The notes under the pieces were generated by a model, which saw nothing but the letters and a program-made list of their open reading frames with translations, was not told the DNA's origin and did no database searches. Position numbers and translations under genes: made by a program. DNA of 21,044 bases from an uncultured Coriobacteriaceae bacterium (GTDB lineage: Bacteria > Actinomycetota > Coriobacteriia > Coriobacteriales > Atopobiaceae), in the NCBI GenBank assembly GCA_900543875.1, contig UQSV01000030.1, positions 1-21,044 on the forward strand. The letters run 5' to 3'. The stretch's first letter is position 1, and each line of letters starts with the position of its first letter. Shown one piece after another: positions 7,481 through 14,432 of the stretch.

Positions 7481-8734
7481 TTCGTCCTCCTTGTGCTGGG
7501 GCTGGGTGTTGGTCGTGGACTGCCTCAGCCTGATGTCTCGGCCAAAAGCCACCGCGTCGGTGCCAAACCGCTCCTGCAGCGCGTCGGTCGTGCGGTGCAG
7601 GGCGCGCATCGACTCGCGCTTGCGCGCCTGGACTGGGTCCTCGAACAGGTCGAGCTGGCGCGGCACCCCTTCCGAGAAGTCCGACACGCCCACGCCGATG
7701 AGGCGCACGGGCGTGCCCTCGCGCCAGAGCTGGTCCAAGAGCTTGTGCGCCAGGGCGCGGATTTCCTCCTCGTCGTCGCTTGGTTGGCTCAGACGCGCCT
7801 GCGCCGTGCGCGAGGTGCAGGCGTCGGGCTTGAGCTTCACGGTGACGCACGAGCCAGCCATGTTCTTCCTGCGCAGGCGGCGTGCCACCATCGCGCACGT
7901 CGCGTCGAGCGCCGAGCGAATCGAGGGCCCGTCGTAGAGGTCCGTCGCAAAGGTGCGCTCGTTCGATACCGACTTCGCGGCCCGCGGGTTGGCGCGCTCG
8001 CCCACGGGGGAGGCGTCGGCTCCCATCGCGCGCAGCCTGAGCTCGGGGCCGGCGATGCCCAGCATGCGGCGCAGTTCCCCCTCGGGGGCCTTGGCGAGGG
8101 CCCCGAGGGTGCGTATGCCCATCTTGGCGAGCTGTGCCTCGGTGGCGGGACCGATGCCGCTCATGGCGCGTACGGGCAGGGGAGCGAGGAAACTCGCCTC
8201 GCTGCCGGGCAGCACGACCGTGAGGCCGCGCGGCTTGTCGCGCTCAGAGGCCACCTTGGCCACGCTCTTGCTCACGCCCAGGCCAATCGAGCAGCTCACG
8301 CCCAGCTCGCTCACGCGACCCTGGATGCGACGGCAGATGTCGACGGGGCTCTCGCGCGAGTAGCGACCCGGAGTCACGTCGAAGAAGGCCTCGTCAATCG
8401 ACACCTGCTCCACTAGGGGCGTCTCGTCCTCGATGATTCCCATGACCCGCGAGCTCACCTCGCGGTAGCGGTCAAAGCGGCCGTGCGTCCAAATGGCGTC
8501 GGGGCACAGGCGCGCCGCCTGGGCCGCGGGCATGGCCGAGTGCACGCCAAACGTGCGGGCCTCGTACGAGGCCGTCGAGACCACGCCCCTGCGGTCGGCG
8601 TCGCCGCCCACGATGACGGGCTTGCCGCGCCACTCGGGGTGGTCGAGCTGCTCGACGCTCGCGAAGAAGGCGTCGAGGTCGAGAAGGCCGATGGCCTTGC
8701 CAGCCCACGCAACGTCGACGCGCGTCTCGCCCAT
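7478..8734 (-). CDS. dinB: DNA polymerase IV (Y-family translesion polymerase)
   Basis: Error-prone polymerase used at damaged or stalled templates. The 418-aa product has the Y-family active site: LLDLDAFFASVE with metal ligand Asp19 and aromatic steric-gate Phe24, and VSIDEAFFDVT with Asp114/Glu115. YEARTFGVHSAMPAAQA (57-73) is the conserved fingers motif, and GVSKSVAKVASERDKPRG follows in the palm. The little-finger domain occupies roughly 240-355. QLDLF at 360-364 matches the beta-clamp-binding motif and is followed by ~54 further residues. The ATG at 8734 has GGGAGGG about 6 nt upstream. It lies 19 nt after the sensor kinase gene on the same strand, so it is probably co-transcribed with the two-component genes. 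Confidence 0.95.
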   Translation of the reverse strand: MGETRVDVAWAGKAIGLLDLDAFFASVEQLDHPEWRGKPVIVGGDADRRGVVSTASYEARTFGVHSAMPAAQAARLCPDAIWTHGRFDRYREVSSRVMGIIEDETPLVEQVSIDEAFFDVTPGRYSRESPVDICRRIQGRVSELGVSCSIGLGVSKSVAKVASERDKPRGLTVVLPGSEASFLAPLPVRAMSGIGPATEAQLAKMGIRTLGALAKAPEGELRRMLGIAGPELRLRAMGADASPVGERANPRAAKSVSNERTFATDLYDGPSIRSALDATCAMVARRLRRKNMAGSCVTVKLKPDACTSRTAQARLSQPSDDEEEIRALAHKLLDQLWREGTPVRLIGVGVSDFSEGVPRQLDLFEDPVQARKRESMRALHRTTDALQERFGTDAVAFGRDIRLRQSTTNTQPQHKEDE

Positions 8735-8753
8735 GAGGCCCTCCCGCCCTTCG

Positions 8754-10001
8754 CTAGTCCCTCGCCTCGGGCAGGCGCACGGTGAACGTCGTGCCCGCCT
8801 CGGCGGTGCTTGTCACCTCGATCTTACCCGAGTGGCTCTCGGCGATTCCCTTGGCAATGGCAAGCCCCAGGCCGTAGCCGCCCGTCTCGCGCGTGCGGGC
8901 CTTGTCGGAGCGCCAGAAGCGGTCGAAGACGTGGGGGAGGTCCTCGGCGGATATGGGGTCTCCGCCGTTCGTTACGGCAAGCTCGGCCATGCCCGCCCTG
9001 CGGGAGAGGCTCACGGTGACGGAGGAACCCTTCGGCGCGTACTTGCAGGCGTTCTCAATCAGGGTCTTCACGAGGCGCGACAGCTGGCTCGCGTCGCCCA
9101 TGACGCACAGGCCGGGGTCGATCGAGCTCTCGATGCTCGTGCCCCGCTCGAAGGCCACGGCGTCGAACTCGAGCGTCTCGCGCTCGACGGTGTCGGACAG
9201 GTCGATGCGCACATTGTCGCGCTTGGAGCCGGCTGCGTCCTCGGTGCGGGCGAGCTCGAGCATCTCTTCGACGAGCCCGCGCATGTGCTCGGCCTCGTCG
9301 TGGGCGCTCTCGACCCAGCGCAGCGCGCCCTCGTTCAGCTCGCCCTTCTTGCGCAGCAAGATCTCGGTGTCCGCGAGGATCACGGCAAGGGGCGTCTTGA
9401 GCTCGTGCGAGGCGTCGGCCACGAACTGGTGCTGCTGGTCCCAGGCAAGCTGCACGGGGCGCACCGCCCAGCGCGCGAGCGCCTCGGCCAGTCCAAAAGT
9501 CACGGCCATGCCGATCACCGCGAGAAGGGCGGACTTCATGAGCTGCGAGGTCTTTTCCTCGTCGATGCTCGTGGTGTCTGCGATGACCACCCTGAAGCCC
9601 CCGAGCGTCGAGGCGCGCCTCCACGAGAGGTGCGAGCCCTCGAGCCGCCCATCTCCCTGGTCGCTCGAGACGACCTCGCCCATCACGGTCGCGAGGTCGC
9701 CGGTGTCTATGCTGAGCTCGGCCTCGTTGGAGCCCAGCTTGACGCCGTCGTAGGATAGGTCGATCCACAGGATGGGCAGGTGGCGCATGCCCATGCCTGC
9801 GTCCTTGTCGCCCTCGCCCCCAGAGCGCTGCTCCAAGGCCATGTCGAGCGAGCGGCTCACGATGGCGTCGAGCGACGCCTGCGAGTTTGCGTAGCTGATA
9901 CCCACCATGGCGATGACGAGCGTGCCCACGAGGGCCATGACGACGGCGACGAACCTTCTCCTGAGCCTTCTGAGCACCTGAACCCCGCATTCTCGCCCCA
10001 C
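8754..10001 (-). CDS. Membrane sensor histidine kinase of an OmpR-type two-component system
   Basis: Senses an unknown signal and phosphorylates the adjacent response regulator. The 415-aa product has a basic N-terminus, then a membrane helix (about 18-38, AVVMALVGTLVIAMVGISYA). An extracytoplasmic domain of ~120 residues follows, and a second helix at about 160-180. Only ~18 residues separate helix 2 from the HisKA box, so a full HAMP domain is absent. The phospho-acceptor is His199 in FVADASHELKTPL. The N box is LIENACKYAP, followed by DLPHVFDRFWRSDKAR and the ATP-lid GGYGLGLAIAKGI. The start is uncertain: GTG at 10001 lies 11 nt after the regulator stop but has no good ribosome-binding site. 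The sensor domain is not one I recognise. Confidence 0.93.
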   Translation of the reverse strand: MGRECGVQVLRRLRRRFVAVVMALVGTLVIAMVGISYANSQASLDAIVSRSLDMALEQRSGGEGDKDAGMGMRHLPILWIDLSYDGVKLGSNEAELSIDTGDLATVMGEVVSSDQGDGRLEGSHLSWRRASTLGGFRVVIADTTSIDEEKTSQLMKSALLAVIGMAVTFGLAEALARWAVRPVQLAWDQQHQFVADASHELKTPLAVILADTEILLRKKGELNEGALRWVESAHDEAEHMRGLVEEMLELARTEDAAGSKRDNVRIDLSDTVERETLEFDAVAFERGTSIESSIDPGLCVMGDASQLSRLVKTLIENACKYAPKGSSVTVSLSRRAGMAELAVTNGGDPISAEDLPHVFDRFWRSDKARTRETGGYGLGLAIAKGIAESHSGKIEVTSTAEAGTTFTVRLPEARD

Positions 10002-10012
10002 GAGCGCAGCGA

Positions 10013-10687
<675 letters not shown>

Positions 10688-10717
10688 GGTGAGCTCCTTC
10701 GTTTGGTTTGCCACATT

Positions 10718-10746
10718 GTGTTACGAGTCGCTGAAGCACGTCTGAA
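10718..10746 (-). promoter_or_regulatory. Candidate promoter of the response regulator-kinase-dinB unit
   Basis: Read on the minus strand, TTCAGA (complement of 10741-10746) and TAACAC (complement of 10718-10723) are 17 bp apart. The -35 is weak while the -10 is moderate. This is typical of an activator-dependent promoter, and the repeats at 10731-10757 overlap the -35. The regulator GTG lies about 30 nt downstream. Confidence 0.5.
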
Positions 10747-10757
10747 GGTTCCTGAAA
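10731..10757. repeat. Three helically phased CTGAA(G/A) direct repeats, candidate response-regulator binding site
   Basis: CTGAAG occurs at 10731-10736 and 10742-10747, and CTGAAA at 10752-10757, so starts are 11 and 10 bp apart, one helical turn each. OmpR/PhoB regulators bind head-to-tail to repeats with this period. The array covers the predicted -35 of the regulator gene. Confidence 0.5.
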
Positions 10758-10759
10758 GT

Positions 10760-10774
10760 GTGGGGAGTTCCCAC
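10760..10774. repeat. 15-bp imperfect palindrome upstream of the response-regulator gene
   Basis: GTGGGGAGTTCCCAC pairs end to end with one G-T mismatch. It sits 2 bp beyond the phased CTGAA repeats, in the 268-bp region between the divergent regulator and rpsP genes. The rest of that region (10775-10940) shows only weak promoter-like sequence. Confidence 0.3.
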
Positions 10775-10877
10775 GGTTTCACCACGAGCGCCCCTCCCTA
10801 TGGCAAAATCAGGTGCGAGAACGGCTCTCTTTTCCGCAAAAGACATGATTTCGCTACACACCGCGCGGGCAATGTCG

Positions 10878-10883
10878 TAGAAT
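10878..10883 (+). promoter_or_regulatory. Possible -10 element for rpsP operon
   Basis: TAGAAT is the best -10 match in the gap before rpsP. No good -35 lies 16-18 bp upstream, so this is a weak call. If real, transcription would start near 10890 and give a ~66-nt leader. Confidence 0.25.
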
Positions 10884-10955
10884 CGAGAGCTGCTTGTATG
10901 GTTTTGCGGCGCCACGCCATCTCTTGCTCGCGTCGCACGAATGGAGGAGTTTTCA

Positions 10956-11285
10956 TTGGCAGTCAAGATTCGCCTGGCCCGTCACGGTGCCAAGAAGCGC
11001 CCGTACTATCGCGTCGTCGTCGCCGATGGCCGCTCGCCGCGCGACGGTCGTCACATTGATGAGGTCGGTCGTTACAACCCGCTGACCAACCCCAAGACCA
11101 TCTCCCTCGATCTCGAGAAGATCGACGAGTGGATCGCCAACGGCGCCCAGCCCACTGACTCCGTGGCTCACCTCATCGACATCGTTCGCTCCGGCGCCCC
11201 CGCGCCCGAGAAGAAGGTCAAGAAGTCCAAGAAGCAGCTCGCCAAGGACGCCGCTGCCGCCGAGGCTGCCGAGCAGGCCGAGTAG
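10956..11285 (+). CDS. rpsP: 30S ribosomal protein S16
   Basis: Small-subunit assembly protein. The product is 109 aa and starts with AVKIRLARHGAKKRPYYRVV after the initiator, with GRYNP and the KIDEWIANGAQPTDSV segment of the family. The start is TTG at 10956, with GGAGGA at 10943-10948 seven nt upstream. The ATG at 10941 overlaps that ribosome-binding site and would add five unconserved residues. A Lys-rich then Ala/Glu-rich C-terminal tail extends beyond the ~80-residue core. It leads the rpsP-khpA-rimM-trmD-lepB run, a standard arrangement for ribosome-maturation genes. Confidence 0.96.
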   Translation: MAVKIRLARHGAKKRPYYRVVVADGRSPRDGRHIDEVGRYNPLTNPKTISLDLEKIDEWIANGAQPTDSVAHLIDIVRSGAPAPEKKVKKSKKQLAKDAAAAEAAEQAE

Positions 11286-11288
11286 CGC

Positions 11289-11582
11289 ATGGACTCCGAT
11301 ACCCAGCTTTCCTCGGCGCCCCAGGACGCCGAGGAGCTGCCGAGCGACCGCATCGCCGACCTCGTCGAGCTCATTGTCTGTGGGCTCGTCGACGACGAGG
11401 ATGCCGTCTCGCTTGACGTGACCGACCGCGAGGACGGCACGCTCATCGAGATTGAGTGCGCTGCAGACGATGCCGGCAAGGTCATCGGCAGGCACGGTCG
11501 CCAGATCAAGGCCATTCGCACGATTGCCCGCGCCCTCGGGCAGCGCGTCGGCTCCTCAGTCGACGTCGAGGTGCTTGGCTAG
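11289..11582 (+). CDS. khpA: KH-domain RNA-binding protein KhpA (YlqC family)
   Basis: Small RNA-binding protein. In Firmicutes, KhpA pairs with KhpB and influences cell-division and translation transcripts; the role here is inferred. The 97-aa product has a ~20-residue acidic, low-complexity N-terminus, longer than usual. The KH core follows, with the GxxG loop GRHG at residues 67-70 inside GKVIGRHGRQIKAIRTIARA. It starts 3 nt after rpsP and ends 3 nt before rimM. The order rpsP-khpA-rimM-trmD matches many Gram-positive genomes. Confidence 0.93.
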   Translation: MDSDTQLSSAPQDAEELPSDRIADLVELIVCGLVDDEDAVSLDVTDREDGTLIEIECAADDAGKVIGRHGRQIKAIRTIARALGQRVGSSVDVEVLG

Positions 11583-11585
11583 ATC

Positions 11586-12128
11586 GTGGCAGCCGGATAT
11601 AGGCTCATAGCCCGTGTGGTCAAAGCCCACGGGACAAGGGGGGAGGTCGTTGCGGTTCCCGCAGGCGGCCTTCCCCCTGTTTTGTCGACGGGTCTTCGCG
11701 TCGCGATCGTTCCGCCCGCGCTCAAGGGCACGCGCTGGCACACGGTCACCGACGTGAGCGACAGCCCGTCCGGTCAGCTCGTGGCCCTTTCGGGCGTGGG
11801 CGACCTGGGCGCGGCCCGAGACATCGCCGGCAAGTCGATCCTCGTCGCCGAGGAAGACCTCCCCGAGGGCCTCGAGCTCCATGACCCCCAGCGCCTGTGC
11901 GGCCTTGAGGTCACAGACGAGCGCCTGGGTCTTCTCGGCATCATCGCCGAGGTCATGGTGGGGCCCGCAAACGACGTGTGGGTCATCCAGGGCGACAAGG
12001 GCGAGACCCTCGTCCCGGTGGTCGAGGAGATGCTCCTCGGCATGGACGAGGACGAGGTAATTCACGTGTCGATCCCGGTGGGTCTCGCCCCCTGGGACGA
12101 CGAAAGCGATGCCGCGGGGGAGGACTAG
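11586..12128 (+). CDS. rimM: Ribosome maturation factor RimM
   Basis: Assembly factor for the 30S head that contacts S19. The 180-aa product begins at GTG 11586. The N-terminal RimM barrel shows the family motif VVKAHGTRGEV. A middle section includes LVALSGVGDLGAARDIAGKS (the usual GxxxRxxAExL-type region). The C-terminal PRC-barrel runs from LCGLEVTDERLGLLGIIAEV to LVPVVEEMLLGMDEDEVIHV. No strong ribosome-binding site precedes the start; the 3-nt gap to khpA suggests translational coupling. It is followed one base later by trmD. Confidence 0.94.
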   Translation: MAAGYRLIARVVKAHGTRGEVVAVPAGGLPPVLSTGLRVAIVPPALKGTRWHTVTDVSDSPSGQLVALSGVGDLGAARDIAGKSILVAEEDLPEGLELHDPQRLCGLEVTDERLGLLGIIAEVMVGPANDVWVIQGDKGETLVPVVEEMLLGMDEDEVIHVSIPVGLAPWDDESDAAGED

Positions 12129-12129
12129 C

Positions 12130-12888
12130 ATGCTCGTCGAGACGCTCTCGGTCTTCCCCGGTGTCTTCGATGCTTATCTGGGCGCCTCCATCATGGGGCG
12201 CGCCCAGGCAAAGGGCATCCTTGAGTTTCGCGCCCACGACCTGCGCGACTGGACGCACGACCGTCACCGCACGGTCGACGACGCCCCGTTTGGCGGCGGC
12301 CAGGGCATGCTCATGAAGCCCGCGCCCATCTTCGAGGCCGTGGCAGACATTAAGGCGGCAGACCCGCGCCCCGCTCGTGTGATCTTCTTCACGCCGGTGG
12401 GCACTCCCTTCACCCAGTCAGTGGCCCAGAGGCTCTCCGGCGAGGAGCGCCTCGTCTTCGTGTGCGGCCGCTACGAGGGCATGGACGAGCGCGTCTACGA
12501 GCTCGCCGACGAGTGCCTGAGCCTGGGGGACTACGTGCTCACGGGCGGCGAGCTGCCGGCCATGGTCGTCACCGACGCCGTGGTGAGGCTGCTTCCTGGC
12601 GCCCTGGGAGACGAGATGAGCCCCGTCGACGAGTCCTTTTCGGCGGGCCTCCTCGAGTACGCGCAGTACACGCGTCCCGCCAACTACGAGGGGCGCCCCG
12701 TGCCCGACGTGCTGCTCTCCGGCGACCACGCAGCGGTCGACGCCTGGCGCCGCAGGAACGCCATCGAGCGCACGGCGCGCCTGCGCCCCGACCTGCTCGA
12801 CGACGCCGACCTCACGGCCGACGAGCGCGCCTTCGCCCGCCAGGTCATGGCAGACGGGTTCGATGAGGCAGCCGAAGGTGAGGCATAG
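12130..12888 (+). CDS. trmD: tRNA (guanine-N1)-methyltransferase TrmD
   Basis: SPOUT methyltransferase that makes m1G37 next to the anticodon and prevents +1 frameshifting; normally essential. The 252-aa product starts at ATG 12130 with GGGGGAGGA a few bases upstream. Motifs: FRAHDLRDWTHDRHRTVDD, then PFGGGQGMLMKP. The trefoil-knot SAM site follows, with VCGRYEGMDERV and LSLGDYVLTGGE at residues 130-141. The C-terminal helical domain begins around FSAGLLEYAQYTRP. It follows rimM by one base and abuts lepB. Confidence 0.97.
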   Translation: MLVETLSVFPGVFDAYLGASIMGRAQAKGILEFRAHDLRDWTHDRHRTVDDAPFGGGQGMLMKPAPIFEAVADIKAADPRPARVIFFTPVGTPFTQSVAQRLSGEERLVFVCGRYEGMDERVYELADECLSLGDYVLTGGELPAMVVTDAVVRLLPGALGDEMSPVDESFSAGLLEYAQYTRPANYEGRPVPDVLLSGDHAAVDAWRRRNAIERTARLRPDLLDDADLTADERAFARQVMADGFDEAAEGEA

Positions 12889-13458
12889 GTGGCGCGCGCA
12901 GAACACGGAAAGCACAGCATGCTGATGGATGCGCTCGAGGTCATCTGCCTGGGCGCGATCGCCCTCGTGGTGGCACTGCTCGTACGTGCCTTCGTGGCCG
13001 AGCCGTTCATCATCCCCTCGGCCTCGATGAGCGACACGCTCAAGGTGGGCGACCGCCTTGTGGGCGAGAAGATCACGTACCGCACGAACGAACCGGTCGC
13101 GGGCGACATCGTGACCTTCACGGATCCCGAGCGCGCGGACGTCACCCTCATCAAGCGCGTCATCGCTGTGGGCGGCCAGACGGTCGACCTTCACGACGGC
13201 GTCGTCTACGTCGACGGCGTGGCGCTTGACGAGCCCTACACCGACGGCAAGCCCAGCTACGAGTTGCCCACCCACTCGCCTCTTCTGGCCGATGGGGTAC
13301 AGTACCCATTTACGGTGCCCGAGGGCTACCTGTGGGTCATGGGCGATAACCGCACCAACTCGCAGGACTCGCGCTACTTCGGGGCCATTCCCGTCTCGAG
13401 CGTGACCTCGAAGGCTCTTTTCGTCTTCTGGCCGCTCGAGGACGTCGGCTCCATCTAG
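12889..13458 (+). CDS. lepB: Signal peptidase I
   Basis: Membrane-anchored Ser/Lys protease that removes signal peptides from secreted proteins. The 189-aa product has a short cytoplasmic N-terminus, one membrane helix at about 15-34, and a catalytic domain outside the membrane. Ser46 in PSASMSDTL is the nucleophile; the common motif is PSGSM with Gly where this has Ala. Lys89 in LIKRVIAVGGQTV is the general base. Box E is GDNRTNSQDSRYFG. The start is GTG directly after the trmD stop. In many genomes rplS lies between trmD and lepB; here rplS is about 5 kb downstream. Confidence 0.96.
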   Translation: MARAEHGKHSMLMDALEVICLGAIALVVALLVRAFVAEPFIIPSASMSDTLKVGDRLVGEKITYRTNEPVAGDIVTFTDPERADVTLIKRVIAVGGQTVDLHDGVVYVDGVALDEPYTDGKPSYELPTHSPLLADGVQYPFTVPEGYLWVMGDNRTNSQDSRYFGAIPVSSVTSKALFVFWPLEDVGSI

Positions 13459-13487
13459 GCACCTTGGTACCAACTTGCATTGCACGC

Positions 13488-13502
13488 AGGGGTTTCGCCC
13501 CT
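13488..13502 (+). other. Small hairpin in the lepB-glyQ gap
   Basis: AGGGG (13488-13492) and CCCCT (13498-13502) form a 5-bp stem with a TTTCG loop, 20 nt before the glyQ ATG. There is no T-run, so it is not a clear terminator. The 64-nt gap also holds the palindrome TTGGTACCAA at 13464-13473. Confidence 0.25.
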
Positions 13503-13522
13503 TGGAAGGAAGGTAGGAGAGC

Positions 13523-14432
13523 ATGAAGGAAAACGCCCTCACGTTCCAAGACATGATTCTTGCCCTCGAGCACTACTGGGCATCCCATGGCTGCACCGTC
13601 ATGCAGCCGTATGACTCCGAGGTTGGCGCCGGCACGTTCCACACCGCCACGCTCCTTCGCTCGCTTGGCCCCAAGCCCTGGCGCACCTGCTACCCGCAGC
13701 CCTGCCGCCGCCCGGCCGACGGCCGCTATGGCGAGAACCCCAACCGCCTGCAGCACTACTACCAGTTCCAGGTCCTCATTAAGCCGAGCCCCGAGAACTC
13801 CCAGGAGCTCTACCTGGGTTCGCTTGCCGCCATCGGACTCGATCCCGCCGAGCACGACGTGCGCTTCGTCGAGGACGACTGGGAGAGCCCCACACTGGGC
13901 GCCTGGGGCCTTGGCTGGGAGGTCTGGCTCGACGGCATGGAGGTCACGCAGTTCACCTACTTCCAGCGGCATTGAGGTCGACCCGGTGCCCGTCGAGATC
14001 ACCTACGGACTCGAGCGCATCGCCATGTACGCGCAGGGCGTCACGAGCGTCTATGACCTCGTGTGGAGCTACCTGCCCGACGGCACGCCCATGACCTACG
14101 GCGACGTCTTCCTCGAGAACGAGCGCGAGTTCTCCGCCTACAACTTCGAGGTCGCCAACGTTGAGATGATGCGCCAGAAGTTCGACGACTACGAGGCCGA
14201 GTGCCACTCCTGCCTCGAGCGCAACCTGCCGCTGCCCGCCTACGACTGCGTCATGAAGTGCAGCCACGCGTTCAACCTGCTCGACTCGCGCGGAGCCCTC
14301 TCCGCCACCGAGCGCGCCCACTACATCCTGCGCGTCCGCACGGTCGCCAAGGCCGCCTGCGAGAGCTACCTCGCAAACGTTGCCGGTGATGCCGACGCCA
14401 ACGCCAACGACAAGAAGGGGGAGGTGGCCTAA
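13523..14432 (+). pseudogene. glyQ: Glycyl-tRNA synthetase alpha subunit, interrupted by a frameshift
   Basis: Catalytic subunit of the tetrameric class II GlyRS. The first 150 codons (13523-13972) are normal: MKENALTFQDMILALEHYWA, then VGAGTFHTATLLRSLGP and GMEVTQFTYFQ. The frame then hits TGA at 13973-13975. The rest continues in the +1 frame from about 13968 to the TAA at 14430-14432 (GIEVDPVPVEITYGLERIAM, then HAFNLLDSRGALSATERAHY). The family reads YFQQVGGIE here, while the DNA codes YFQ then GGC ATT GAG. The simplest explanation is loss of 8 nt, about CAGGTGGG, at 13966/13967. Both halves keep normal codon use, so the change is recent or an assembly/sequencing error. The ATG is preceded by GGAAGGAAGG. 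The downstream glyS is intact. Confidence 0.9.

Noticed and set aside
13464..13473. Palindrome TTGGTACCAA as an operator for glyQS
   Set aside because: A single 10-bp palindrome without a recognisable adjoining promoter is expected by chance at this scale.
13459..13522. T-box riboswitch upstream of glyQS
   Set aside because: The gap is only 64 nt, too short for a T-box, and shows no specifier stem or antiterminator-like sequence; only a 5-bp hairpin is present.
13961..13976. Programmed +1 frameshift that rescues glyQ
   Set aside because: The stop context CAT TGA GGT does not resemble known +1 sites such as that of RF2, and the DNA lacks bases coding conserved residues. Deletion or sequence error is simpler.
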